The position numbers and the translations under genes are program-made. 64,000 bases of DNA from Daphnia carinata (Eukaryota; Arthropoda; Branchiopoda; Diplostraca; Daphniidae), in assembly GCF_022539665.2 (NCBI RefSeq), contig NC_081339.1:2566017-2630016 (forward strand). Direction: 5' to 3'. The notes under the pieces were generated by a model, which was not told where the DNA came from, searched no databases, and was given only the letters and a program-made list of their open reading frames with translations. Within the stretch, counting starts at the first letter, position 1; each line of letters begins with the position of its first letter. This document shows, piece after piece, positions 11,838 to 24,700 of the stretch.

Positions 11838-13005
11838 CCATTTATATATATATTTTGTTTGTACCACGAGGAGACGGGTTTCGAGTCGTATCCACCAGAT
11901 CTCGATGGCGTCCGGCAGTTTATTCATTTGGCTTGTGCTGGGATCGGATCTCCCCTCAATGTTATGGTAGCCAACGTGATTATTAGACAGCGCCGATTGC
12001 GAAATCCTCGCAATACCTTCTGGCTTGGTGTCATTTTCTGGTATGCAATAAAAATAATTATGACAAATATTTAGTAAAAACTAACTAATTCTATCGTTGG
12101 GCTAAAAAGTAACCTGCTGGCTCTGGCCAATGCAATAATTGAGTTCGTGGCTTTCGTGTTGATGAGCGCACAAGCATGCCTCATCTTCCGTATTACCGCT
12201 GGAATTCCGTATACTGTAATTATATTCATGATTAGCACATACATTTAAGACATTCCCTTTTCTTATTAAACCAAAATTTTGCTTTGAAATATGGCGACAG
12301 CTGATACTAGTCAACCTATTACTGGCCACACTGGATCGATGGGTTGCTTTAACTTATCCGCTTTTCCATCGAGAAACCGTGAACGTGAAACTTGTTGTAC
12401 TCGTTCAATTGTTTTTTTGTACGCTCGTTATATTGTTGTCTACTCTACCTTACTGGACCGAAATGATTCCCTTGAATGGGTGCGGTGTTGACCCAAAAGT
12501 TCTCGAGTGGACAACCGTCGTCTTCTTGAGGTAATCGATCAGTTCTCGCTGCACAGTAACGTTTCACTTGCAAACTTTTGTTTAACTTTTTCGCTTGAAT
12601 AGCTTAACGTTACTTACCATAATGGCCCAAGTGCAGATCTACTTCAAGGCCAGGAGTTGTTTGAGGAAAGATCTTACGAGGCACATTTCCAATCACCAAC
12701 AGAATCGCATAAACCGGCTGGAAGTTGAAGCGACTGTGACACTGGCGTGTGGGGTCATGTCTCTGTGCTTTTTCAGCTTGCCATTTTCGATCGTGTGCAT
12801 GGGTGACTGGATTTGTCGAGATCATCAAATCGCTACTGTTCAACCACGTCAATGGTGTTCGTTTGCGCAGTCTGCTTTGCCGTACCTTCGTGAACTGTTA
12901 TTAGTGCATAGTGTTTACAGCCCAATCATGTACATGATTCGTAGTCGGGAATTCTCCCAAGCGTTTCGATCGACCATTTCTTGTTCGGAGAGCCACAAGA
13001 AATGA
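11838..13005 (+). CDS. Divergent rhodopsin-class (class A) GPCR, 5' end unresolved
   Basis: Four exons (about 11838-12040, 12110-12215, 12301-12530, 12603-13005) join in frame and encode a seven-helix receptor. TM1 is around FIHLACAGIGSPLNVMV, TM2 around NLLALANAIIEFVAFVL, and TM3 ends LLLATLDRWVAL. TM4 is VVLVQLFFCTLVILLST, TM5 runs through TTVVFLRSLTLLTIM, TM6 is TLACGVMSLCFFSLP, and TM7 is LLLVHSVYSPIMYMI, followed by a short Ser-rich tail. The usual DRY is DRW and NPxxY is SPIMY. The first exon shown has no suitable ATG, so the start codon must lie in an upstream exon I could not fix. The ligand is unknown. The gene converges on the nuclear receptor, with 307 bp between stops. Confidence 0.8.
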
Positions 13006-13312
13006 ACCAGCGTCGTATAACAGAAATTCGTATGAAACCTAAAAGGAAAAAAAAGGCAACAGGAAAAATAGAGTAATATTTTTTATGGTCATCAAACTAC
13101 AAAATAAGTCCCGAATAACCATAATACACATGTTTGATTTGACATTAAACAGTTAAATACCAATGAAAGAATTGACAGTTCTAGTTCCACTGGAAATCGT
13201 TCACTGGTATATGCGTGTTTATGCATACTCCCGGGAAGCATATCACGAATAATGTTGGCACCGGGTTATTCACATAGTATTTCGGTGATTTACATCTTTA
13301 GTACTAAAATAT

Positions 13313-14910
13313 TTAAATTGGGTTATCTGTTTCCATTTGTTGACTTTCAGTATCCGCCGTCAAATTCTGCTGATCTTCTAACACAGCACACATTTCTTCG
13401 ATTTTCTCCAGTTCTCGGTAGGTAGGATCGGCGACGGGTTCCGGTTTTGGAAGTGTATGATGCGTCTTAAGGATACTAAACTCCATCGCACTGAGAAAAT
13501 GATTCGTGTTATTCAGGTCCATGTTCAGGTGTGGGCGTGGCTCAGTGTCAATCTCCTGATATAGTTTATGAAGGTCTTGGTTGGCAAAACGCACTTGGTG
13601 ATCGCTGTGCACGTCGCTCAACTCCCGCAAATCGCTCATTTTGGCCAGCAAATTGGCAAAGGTCCTACGATTTTAAAGGGTTGTTTTAATAACACACACT
13701 GATTTGTTTAGAATGTTTCCCATTTATTTACCGTCCTTTATCAGCAGGTCCGTATTTCCAATTGCAGTATCGCTCTAGAAGTAAAATATATTGTTCTTGG
13801 GTTTTTGCAATGGATTCACGAGCAACAAGATCTGCTCGATCGGGCGTAAACATCGTTATGAGACTCAAAAGCATGATAGTCGGCTCGTCGACTTTGAACT
13901 TATGCATGGACGAGATAAACGTCAGGTGCATGTCAGCCAACTGAGGGGTGAGAAGGCGCTGGACATCTTCCAGGCTTAAAGACGGTGTAAACTCGTTGAC
14001 GGGGGTATTGATTCGCCATTCCTTCTCAGACATACGAAAAGACGCAACTGCACGTAGAATAGACAATTGCATTACGGCAGCCTGCAGAATGTTTGCCTGA
14101 TCCTGCCGACAGAGCGAAGAGAACTCGCTAAGCGAGCGCGCAAAGGCAGCCCATCGTCGAATACCTGTTGTGAACATGCTAATTACTTGCAGGCCAGTTC
14201 GCGGCGTACTGTTCTGCGTTACTTCTGTTCCAAAAGGTACTTGCCTTATTTTTCATGAAAAAAATAAGAGGAAATTAATAGTACAGGTATCACATAATAA
14301 GCAAACAAATACTACCTGTAAGCTTTCCAATAATCATCAACTATGTTCTCTAAAAACTTCACATCTTCAGGGCTGAGATATACATTGATGTCTTCAAAGC
14401 TTGGTTCGTAAACTGAACTGGCTTGTAGTGTTGCATTAGTTTGGGGATTATTTTCTTCCACAATCATATCGGTGCTTTGCTGCTTGGCAGGTTTACTATT
14501 GACTAGCTTGGCCTCTCTCATTTTCACATTTTCTTCTTCAGTACGGAGCCATCCTATGAGATTATAGAAGATTGGTTTTGATAACCTATAACACATATGT
14601 TTGTACAATGAGCTTACTTACCTTTATCCATTCCTATTCGGAAACATTTTTGAATTCTACATTTTTGGCAGGATCTTCTATTTTCCTTGTTTATGATACA
14701 TGTTTGGCCATGTACACAAAAGAATGACTTGAACGAATCATTCTGCATGGCTCTTCTAAAAAATGCCTTGCAGGATTCACAACACAATCCACCAAAGTGA
14801 TAGCTTTTCGCTCTATCACCACACACTCCACAAATCTTTTTTGTTGGTCTGTTTTCAAGGACAACATTTTCTTCATTACTTGAGCCAAGAGAACTATTGC
14901 TGTCATCCAT
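13313..14910 (-). CDS. Nuclear hormone receptor, HR97-like (NR1L-type)
   Basis: Four exons (14910-14622, 14553-14316, 14244-13732, 13664-13313) give 463 residues. Residues 27-95 form a two-zinc-finger DNA-binding domain starting CGVCGDRAKSYHFGG, with P-box CESCKA followed by FFRR and second-finger cysteines in CQKCRIQKC. After a hinge rich in Lys and Ser, the ligand-binding domain holds the signature region TTGIRRWAAFARSLSEF (helix 3-4) and LLAKMSDLRELSDVHSDH (helix 10-11). The CESCKAFFRR P-box and overall pattern fit the HR97/NR1L receptors described from Daphnia, and also resemble HR96; the subgroup is inferred from memory of the family, not alignment. It should act as a ligand-regulated transcription factor in the nucleus. 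Confidence 0.9.
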
Positions 14911-15427
14911 TTATATAAGTTAACATAATATATTTGTTACTGTGCAATAAGAGTTTCCAAACCAATATGGGTTAGGAGGCTTAACGTTTATTTGATTGTC
15001 GAATTGACTAAATGTGAAACTTTGCAAAATGACCTTGTCCAAGGGTCTCCACGGACTCTCGAGAAATTACCAATTCAGCTGGAAGCTGTCGAAGGCGAGT
15101 TCGAGAGATAAAACTATTCTATTATCTCGAGATGTATACACGGAGTATGCTAGAGATTTAAGCTGAGCTTTTCGTTTTGAGGATCTGATGACGTCATGAA
15201 AACAGCTGAGAGCTGTTTGTTGCTAAGCGGCCAATTTAGAAGAAACTGGTGTGGTACCCTTTCTCCCATAAACGGCTAGTGGAACGAGGAAAAACGATTG
15301 CAAAAATATTTCCTCACGAAAGGAGCTAAAAAAAAATCTAGGAATGATTCTAGCAGTTTGCACATTCACAATAGTAAGATAAAAATTCTTTTTGTATTAG
15401 TTGTATAAAATCTCCCATTAATAGGCA

Positions 15428-18103
15428 CTATGAATCTATGTTCAGTTCACTGACAGTTATTTCACGCATTCGGAATTTTTGAATTTTCCCTGTAACGGTT
15501 TTTGGAAAATCTTCTCGGAATAATATGTACTTTGGTATCTTGAAGTAGGCAACCTGGAAAATAAGAGATCAATCGTTTCATGTTCGTAAAAACTGAGTAC
15601 GTATGAGTTATTTCATAATTTTTCTCGTTTTATACGTTTTCGCGACAAAAATTTCGAACATCATTTTCGGTTACTGCGCAGTTGGGTCGTAGACGCACCC
15701 ACGCGCAAACTTCTTCACCTAGTCTTACGTCTGGAACACCAATTACCTACGTGAATGCACGACATGCGATAAAAGGTAATAATTAATGCAGAATTTAATA
15801 AACTATGTCACGTGAGCTTCGGCAACTGCTGGATGGGTATGAAGTAACTCCTCAATCTCACGGGGATAAATATTCTCTCCTAAGTAAAAAATTTGGTTAC
15901 ACAAATTTAACATGTTTAATTTAATATAACAAATTTTAAAACTTTATTTGTTTTACCGCCTCTTATAAGCATATCTTTTGCCCTACCAACGATTTGCCCA
16001 TAGCCATTCTCGTCAATGACAGCAATATCACTTTAAAAAAGAACATTAGCAATTTGATGTATTTTTGGTAGCACAAGAATTAAACTACTTGCCCAGTACG
16101 TAACCAACGATCAGGCGAAATAGTTTCCTTTGTTTTCTCCTCGTCATCCCAGTATTTCAACATAGTTGAATACCCTCGCGTGCACAGCTCTCCTGGCGTA
16201 TTAACAGGGACGATTTCTCCTTGCTCGTTAACTACCTTTACCTATATAATAATGTACTGTAGCTTCATCTAAAATTTAGACAATGATTATCTAAAAAAAT
16301 CCCTTTTACCTCAGTGTAGTCACTAGGAAAGCCGATGGTTGAATGCCGGACTTCCAAAGGGTCGCTAGAGTATCCAGAGAAAGTCACTGGGCTGGTTTCT
16401 GTCATACCATATGCCACCTAAATATTTTACGAGGCCATTAGTCATTTTTCAAGTGAAAAGCTGGTATTTCAGGAAGAAACACTACCACAAAGTCTTTCAT
16501 GTGTAGATCATGAACCACGGCCTTGACAATCGATTGCGGACAAGGTGCGCCGGCCATATATCCTGTTGAGAGGCTAGTAATGTCGTAGCTTTTCAGTTCG
16601 GGTAGATTTAGTATGTCTACAAACATGGTGGGCGTACCGTATAGTGAAGTGCATCTAAAGTTAAGTGGGTTTAGAATTTAGACGGTCCAATCCACTTTTC
16701 GTATTCATTACCGCTCCTGTTCCACAGCTTTGACAGCTTCTCTTGCGCTGAAAGCGGGACTGGAGAGAACGTAACTTCCACCGTGGCTCACTGCGCTAAG
16801 TACTCCCATAACACAGCCAAAGCAGTGATAGAGTGGTACAGGAAGACATAAGCGATGGACCTATCAAAAAAAAAAAGATATCACATGGTTACGATTAGAA
16901 ATAAAATGTTATTGATACCTTTAGATGATAGCCCGTTCGTAAGCCCATTAGGTATCCGTTATTGACTATGTTATGATGCGTCAATGTAGCTCCTTTAGGA
17001 TTACCAGTAGTGCCCTAAGGTTGAGGATAGGTCTGACTTACGTTGCCCAGTTATATCATTTATCGTCTTTAGGGTTTACCGAAGTAAATTGGATGTTTGC
17101 TGGTTCGTCAAACTGAATTTTTCTTTGGATTCCATGAATTTCTTTTAACTCATTGTTGCCTCCTAATTCCATGACGTCTTGGAAGCGCCATGTTCCCCTG
17201 CTTAATGCAAATACAAAGTGCATAGTGATAAAAGAAATTACCCACAATTCATCCGGTTTTACTTGACGATGTTATCAGAGATCATAATGACACTTCGAAG
17301 AGACGGGACCTCGCTGCTGCTGATGAAACTCCTCTCATTTGTTTCTTTAATTTGAGGCACAGCCTCATTCAAGATCGAATAATAGTCGCGATTTTTGAAT
17401 GACTCAGCAGCTACAAGGGCTTTAATGCCGACTTTGTTTAAGGCATATTTTAACTCCATTGGCTGGTAAGATGGATTTACATTTACCTGGAATGGATGAA
17501 CATGTAATGGTTATGTTTTCTTACATCGTGAAATATATTAAAAGTACTAACTAGAATAAGGCCTGCTCTTGCTGCTGCCCATTGAGTCAAAGCCCATTCG
17601 TATGAGTTAGGCCCCCATATGCCAATTCTATCTCCACGCTGTAGCTTTAATGAAACAAATCCTGCTGCTAATTGATCTGCCTAATAAAACATCAATAGGC
17701 TTTATATCCAGAGTTATTATTATCATACAATAGCTATCTTACATCGTGAAGTAGTTGCTGGTATGTCTTTCGGATCTTTTGATGAACAACTATAACAGCT
17801 TCACTGTCGCCATGCCTGTGAGATGCACTTTCTAATAGCTGACCAATTGTTTTTCCTAATAAAGGAGTAGTTCCAGGCCCACACACATAGCTGTATTCAT
17901 ATTTCTTTTTGTTATCATTCCTAAGGAAAAAAGTAAGTACCTACATCATATAGCTATTACATCTTTGAATACAATAAACATATATGCCTTTCAGAAAAGA
18001 GCCTAAATGGAGAGCCAAAAGAACTCATACATGTCAAACTAGAATTTTGGGGTTTCAAATGGTAAAACCATTTGCTTCTGGAGATTTTCATGAAACAAGA
18101 CAT
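15428..18103 (-). CDS. ACSF2: Medium-chain acyl-CoA ligase ACSF2, mitochondrial
   Basis: This enzyme activates fatty acids with ATP and CoA via an acyl-adenylate. Fourteen exons (18103-17973, 17920-17743, 17680-17552, 17486-17263, 17200-17080, 17014-16919, 16860-16712, 16654-16486, 16417-16310, 16241-16093, 16030-15957, 15879-15812, 15746-15636, 15553-15428) give 610 residues, close to the 615 of human ACSF2. The N-terminus is basic and Ser-rich ([13 protein letters not shown]), as for mitochondrial import. Core motifs are the P-loop [49 protein letters not shown] and the C-terminal catalytic lysine in KTVTGKIQK. The intron after exon 10 has a GC donor. The exon 1 donor (17972) is the least certain junction; a nearby GC site at AAAG/GCATAT would also keep frame. 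Confidence 0.94.
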
Positions 18104-19178
18104 TTGACTAGTGGCAACAAGCAACAACTTTTAAGGTGTTTTTAGGTTTGAATGTAAGGCACTCATCAATAAGAATAAAACTGAACTTAAAAAGCCAATC
18201 TTTCTCGAACAAACGGACGTGACAACTGTTTGAACAAAGGCATTAAATCTTAAACAAAACAACATACCAAGCTACGATTGACTTCAAGGTCGCGATAACA
18301 AAACCCCCTAGTCACCGCTTCAAGAGCAATCAGCCCTTTGGCTATTTTTCTAAAATTTATTTAAAGAGCTAAAACTAATTTTCATTTGCTTCTAGGTGTA
18401 CGTAATAGGAGCACTGTAGAAATAATAATATAAACTCTGAAAGTGCTTAATATTCAAATTTCCCTCTTAAAATACGCCATCTTCTGTCGCCTACTTCAGC
18501 AGTCTACGGCGGCCTCTCTAAACCCCAAATTTAGATCAAAATGTTGTTGATATGCAACGGCACGGAATGGTTGAAGTAGTTCACATCTTTGTGAACAATA
18601 GTGTTTTTCGAGTGTAATTGGTAATTTATGATAAAACAATTTTCCTTCGCCTTAATGGAAAAAATGAGCCAATGTTCTTTCATTTTGGTATGTATTGGCG
18701 TTTCCAATGACGATCTTAATTCCAAAAAAGGTCGACGTCTTAGTGTTAGGAAACTACAAAATATATTTCATGGATATATGTTACATTTAAGGAATAAGGG
18801 TTATTTGTACTTCACAAAGTTAAAACAAAATAAGCTTTCTGTAAAAACAAATTGTTGTAATAAAACAGCATATGTTCAACTATCTTATTTGCATGTACAA
18901 ACTTTTGGTTCGAAATCTCAAAAACTTTGTTGACAAACCTGGAGAAAATTGAAACAAATAGTGACCTCACAATTCATACTGTGGTGTGTAACTAAAAATT
19001 GGAGTTAATCAGTTTAGTTCTGATGTACTTGAACATTACACTATTCAAATAAACTCTTTAAGAGCATAGACTACACAAAAATGGATTGACGAACTCATAT
19101 TAGAATGAAAAAGAAAATACTGTAGAAGAATTTTAAGGTAAATATTTTAGGATTCGTTGAAGATGATATTTAGCCATG
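18104..19178. other. Intergenic region with probable ACSF2 5' UTR exon
   Basis: Upstream of ACSF2 on the minus strand, a good donor (GCTTG/GTATGTTG) near 18268 suggests a non-coding first exon at about 18270-18360, spliced to the coding exon. The rest, up to the Wnt11 stop at 19179, is AT-rich and probably holds the Wnt11 3' UTR. An open frame at 18628-18933 has no recognisable features. Confidence 0.4.
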
Positions 19179-20998
19179 CTACTTGCAAACGTGTACTTCA
19201 ACTTGACGTCGACATGTTTGACAGCGAACCTGCTGATTGTATCCAGGCAAAACATAAAAAATTACAAAGTGAGACTTTTGTTTAGTGATCCTCATCGAAA
19301 CGTAGCTAAAAAAAAATTGCAATTACCGTGCAGCACCAAATGTATTTGCAGTTGCAACGCTCGACTTGCTGGCGGAAAACTTTGAAGTAACCACGACCAC
19401 AACATAACGAAGCGCAACTCCCGCTGCTATTTTCCAGGGTAGCGTTGCACGTTCGGCCGGAGGTACCCAAACTGCCAGATTTTTTGTCTGGTCGGCAAAA
19501 ATCAGGTGATTTGGTAATGTAGATGAGATCATGCTCGCTGAAACCACCATCTCGGACAGCAGTAGAGGCCATCATAACTGGGGGTGCTTGAGGATGATGA
19601 TGTTGGATGGCTGTTAAAACAGCCAAACGTCCGGAAGCAACGGCACTTCGCCGTCGCATGTCGTTCGGCCGTCGGGGTGTTACTTCCACTGCCAATCCAT
19701 ACAATGTCTGTTTCCATAGAAATTTTAATTAGCATTATGCTCGAGTTCTTTAATAGACATATGATTATCACCATACTTTCATCCGATTGGCGATTTCGCC
19801 TATTGGTGGAAGTGACCGCCAACAGGTTTTGATCTGGCACGAACCTGTTTCATGTAGGCGGAATCAAAAGATAATGTTTTGAGTTCAGAGAACCAAACTA
19901 AAACGTGACATTAAGATAATTAAAAAGTGATTTTCACCAGAAACGCCGTGGCACTTGCATTGCGTGTGTAGACTTTGTTCAGCCACCTGTTCATAATTAG
20001 ACAAAAATGTAATAAATCTAGCGCAAGTCAAACAGTAGTCCGATTTGTAGGCAATACTTTACGTCCGACGCGGTTGTTATGCATGTTGATTGCTGAAATT
20101 ACATGAGGCTGTTTCCATTGTTGTACGGTAGAAGAGGAATCCAACTGACCATAGGGAGAACTGCTCTCGTCAGAGGCGCGCGAAAAAGTGACATCCGACT
20201 TGCGATTCGCTCGCTTCAAAGGTGCATCAGTAAATGTTTTCGTGAAATGTTTAGCTTCAAGTTAAAATCGAAAAATTGATGATATCGGCGGCCAATTCAA
20301 CAAATTCTTTGTTGTTACCATATTTGATGTCATCACCACAACCACCCCATTTGAATTGGCCATCCGGTGGATGGCGCGGGAACGATCCGCATGCGCAATG
20401 CTTGAAAATACCGGCGGAACATCCACGTGCAACGATACGAGTCAATGCGGCTGAAGCTAGTGCATACACCCAAGCTTGCTCTCTCGTACCTGACGAAAAG
20501 CAGGCGATAAATCAAAGTTTAGAAAATGCTATTTTGAAAGAATTACGATATCTAACCTCGGGACAGATCGGGTGTTTTGCGCGGAAGGAAATCGACCGAG
20601 CTACAATTCCACCTGCGGTCGGCAAAGGCTTGTCGACAGGCCTGGCTGCCGGACTGGCCCGCCTCCCAAACGGAGAGCATCAATGCAGGCTGCTGCAAGC
20701 ATATTTTCACTTGCTCTTTTGTCAACAGTTTCTGACGTGCAGCTGCCCAGCAAGTTGATTTGACATTGCTTGTGTACCGACTGGTATTTAGGGAAGTCCA
20801 ATTCCAAATACCAATGTCCCAGTGTCTGTGTAAACCTCTTTCGCAACCACGGAATACGTGAATTATAATGAAAATTAGACGCGAATGGTAATCCAGGAGA
20901 ACAAAAGGCACTTACATCCAGTTGATGGAAGCAGCCGAAGGTGGTATGACTACCAGTAGGCAAACAACTAGTTGCCAAATCAATGTACGGCCATCCAT
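19179..20998 (-). CDS. Wnt11: Wnt11 secreted signalling ligand
   Basis: Wnt11 is a lipid-modified, secreted ligand of Frizzled-type receptors. Eight exons (20998-20916, 20825-20557, 20489-20319, 20254-20058, 19986-19938, 19844-19777, 19707-19327, 19229-19179) join to 422 residues. The first ATG opens a signal peptide (LIWQLVVCLLVVIPPSAA). Family motifs follow: CRQAFADRRWNCSSVDF, RGTREQAWVYALASAALT, TFTDAPLK, MHNNRVGRK and CKCHGVSGSC with the Ser (about 256) that is palmitoleoylated in Wnts. The end has the Cys-rich CCGRGYFKVF, QVERCNCKYIWCC and a 17-codon last exon ending VHVCK. The phrases around RWNCSS, FTDAPLK and HNNRVGR match Wnt11 best. It is longer than vertebrate Wnt11 (about 354) owing to Ser-rich and His/Pro-rich inserts in exons 4 and 7. 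Confidence 0.95.
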
Positions 20999-21767
20999 GA
21001 CCAACAAAACGATGTATCAATCGAATCGAGTGTTGATCATTCGGAGCCGGTCGAAGAAAGGGGAAATAAAAACGCAACACTGAAACGATGCTTTGATGGC
21101 GGATCGAGTCTGACTGAGAGGCCTCTTGTAACTTTCAACCTCTTCTTTGCCTTTTTCTGTGAGGGAACAAACAGAAGAGAACGGTGTGGTTTTGGTGGCC
21201 GGAACAAAGATTGCCGCACACCGAGCAGCCCACCTGTTCACTCGAATTGTTTTTCCTCGGAATAGTGTACGAGAAGTTCTTGTGAAAACGAGATCGATCA
21301 ATCACATCGGTTCCGCCCTTGCCCACGTCGTTCTCACATCGCTCATACAAAGCAAGCAGAGACTATGCAATTAACCCAACCAAAAAAAGAAACAATAAAT
21401 GAAACGAGAAGACAAAGAAGGAGAAAAGAACTAGATTGAAAATACGGACAAAAATGACTTAGAGCGAGCAAACATCGTGAATGGGCTCGTGTACACCTCG
21501 TGCCTGGTGCTAAATGATACCTGAAGGTGCGAGTCAAAACGAGAGAAACAAGATAGAAATAAAGCGACCCTCCCTTCCGATTGTATGCTCTCCGTGTGAC
21601 TTCATCCTTGTTTGAGGTAGTGAAGACGGAACGAAAGAAATAAGAAAAACCTTGTTAGTTCGTCTTATTAGCGCCATGACATTTCTCACATGTACAAGCC
21701 AGACAATGGGTCACTGTTTTCCATGACTCGGGAAACCCTGGGTATGAATAAGAGGAAATTTATTCAT
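20999..21767. other. Wnt11 upstream / UGGT downstream intergenic region
   Basis: This 769-bp gap carries the Wnt11 promoter and 5' UTR on the minus strand and, at its right end, the UGGT 3' UTR. On the minus strand an AATAAA lies right after the UGGT stop, at about 21752-21762. Several overlapping open frames (for example 21017-21301) lack any family signature. Confidence 0.45.
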
Positions 21768-24700
21768 TTAGAACTCGGAAGGATCGTGTTGGCGCTGCTG
21801 TTCCGTCCGATTGCGGGCGAGTTCCTCTTGGATCATCTTGATCTCCGTGTCGTAATCGTTCCATTCGGCTACGATGCGCACGGCAGCATCCAATTTCGCC
21901 TCTTTCGTCTGCGGATTATTGCACAGATCGATTGTCTTGGCCTTGCGCTTCGACGTGTCGTCGCACCAAGTCTCGCACCACAGCCATTCTTGCGGTAGGG
22001 ACTTGATTGGCACTTGGTGGATCATGTTGTTGGGTAGATCTTGATCCAGATTGGACAAACTGTTGGGATCCTGACTCAGCGCTTGGTACTGCCCTCTCAG
22101 TCTGTCTCCCGCAGCGATTTTCCGGAATCGTTTCAGGTCGACGACGTACAAGGCAGAAATGTGGTACTTGCGTCCTTTATTTTGAAAAAAGAGAAATCAA
22201 AATTGATGAATTCATTAAAAAAAACTTATTCATACAAACAATTTCGTCACGCATTTACCTTGCAGATGGTTTCTCCAGTAGCCAGATTTCCAAAAGCGGA
22301 ACCCGTCCATCTCGCGGCGGCTATCACAGAACGGCGTATAACCGTAGGGTGCTCCGCCCAAATCAAGATCTCTCAATTCTTTCAAATCAGCACGGACGAT
22401 CTGATCAGCATCGACGAAAATACTGTTTGATAAAACGACGATGGTCAATTTACTGAAGACTGGATAAGAAGAATTTATAAAATTATTCGTACATTTTCTT
22501 GACAGAAAGTGGGAAGAGGACGTCGAGGAAAAGAATTTTGTATCCCCAGATGATACGTTGTTTTTCCTTCTGTTGGTGGAGCCAGCGAGGCCATTTGTAC
22601 TGAACGAGCTCATATTCAAATCCGTACTGGGCAGCCATGTGCGGTAAGAAATCTTTCAGGGTTGGTGAGAGGTATTGCTTGAGGAACCAGAACTTGACGG
22701 GCGTCTTGGTGTGCTTTAATACACTAAGCATCATAATGCGGATGAAACGCTCGTAGAGATGTCCAGACGCCAAAGAAAAGATGTTGAGCTTATCTTCGTC
22801 ATCATCATTCGATTTGGAAGAAAAGGTGCTAGTGATCGAGTTCCATAAACCGCCATTTTCTTCATCATCAGACGAGAGCAAGTCCATTTGTTGTTTGCCC
22901 GACTTCTTGGCCACCTTTAACTTAAGGACGTGGGATTTAAATGAGCTGATTAGCACATGGATGTCCCCACTGCCACCGGAACTTGGTGTGTCAGTTCCTT
23001 CGTGAGAAACGATATCGTAGATTTCGCTTGAGCGGCCTTCTCGAAGCCGCAATATCCACGAGCCTGGATTGGCCTTCAGCTGCAAATAACCTAAGTTGGC
23101 CATAACAATCGTATCGACCATCAAAGGATCAACAGGTGTGCCCAGCGTTAGCTGTAGGCCTCGTGGAGGTGAGCCTGAATGGGAATCGAAACAATGACCC
23201 TCCAAGATCAAATGTTCCAACTCGTATTCGCTGTGTACATCAGTTTCGACATCGCGCAGCCGAATGTTGTCCAAATCGTAAGGGCTCCAAACAGATTCAA
23301 CCAACCAATTATCAGGGACCTGCATACCCTGAGTAAGCAAAGCGCCGACGGGTAGGATACCGAATTTAGCTATAGGGCCAGCCAGCTGGCGTTCATCAGC
23401 CCCAAACATGAGGTCTGGTTCGAGCACCAAACGATAGAAGCTTTTCAACGGCATTTCGCTGTTTTTCTCTACGCAATTCATGAAGACCCTAACGCGGCAA
23501 TTCAGCACCTGTAATAACAGCCATCATACTAGCGAATTACTTCTTCATTCGACTAATGACTAACGTAACTTTTACCTCTTGTAAAACAAGCAGCAAGGGA
23601 GCCAATTTTTGAGCCCCGAGGGAAAGCGGATCTACGACTGCAGTGATGTCAATGAATGGGGAATCGCTCATTTTTGGTGGGAAATGGAGCAAACTTAACT
23701 CGCTTCCGCGCTCGTCAATGTTATGACGAGTCTTGGGTGTCGTTCCGGATGCGCTGGACATGAGCAGACCTGCTACTTTCATCATAAGGTCACTGCTGTG
23801 AAGCTGTGGAAGGTCTTGTGTGAACTGAAGAATCTTTTCGCCGGAAGTTGACATAGTATGTTTTTCTAACAAAGCTACGTCATCAGAGCTAAAATCCTCA
23901 TCGTCATCAAATGGTCCTACCAGGAAAAATATGAATAAAGTTTGTTTGATAACATAAAAAATTTTGTAGGAAACGTATGCAAATTCTTTTACCAATAACA
24001 CGCCCGTTTGCAATCAAACCACGTTGTCCAGGTTGGAATTCGAGAACGCGCCCAGCAACGAGCTCGTGCAATTTTAAACCGAAAGAACTTTTCTGCGTTG
24101 GCTCCACTCCAAACTCAGAAGCGGTTTTAGTTCCCATGATGAAAGCTTCAGCATTTTCAGTTTTCAGCAGTTTGTTGAGTAATTTCATGTCATTAGACGT
24201 CAAGGCAGCATTGATAGTATCGATATAGTGGCTGGCAGGATCCGACAACGTCTGCAGGTTATGAACCAAGCTGAGGCGGATCAACCTCGAATTTTGCACA
24301 TATTCCAAAGCGTTTTGAACCAGCTCTCGGCCAGCCGATTGAGTGACATCCGTCACAAGCCAAAGAGTAATGGGCGTCAATGCTTTGGTGTTTGACGATA
24401 CATAGGCTATCGAATCAGTGAAGGCGGCAATAAGCTGATGAGATGACAAAGAACTGAGATCTCTGATTCCACTTTCCACAACACCAGTCATATCCAAATA
24501 TTTGGTCGACATTGATAAGACGCGATCGTTTAGGCGAGGCATTACATTTGGCTGCCCCATCAAGAAATCAATTACATTATCGTCCTCTTTCATTTCACCT
24601 TATAGAAGTTGAAGGCAAAAAAAAAAAAACCATCATAAACTTGATTTCAAAATACGAAACAAAATGTTACCTCGGAATAGTGCCTTTTGCAGCGAGGAAG

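Noticed and set aside
20276-20758. 160-residue plus-strand frame
   Set aside because: It is the complement of Wnt11 exons 2-3, which carry clear family motifs on the minus strand.
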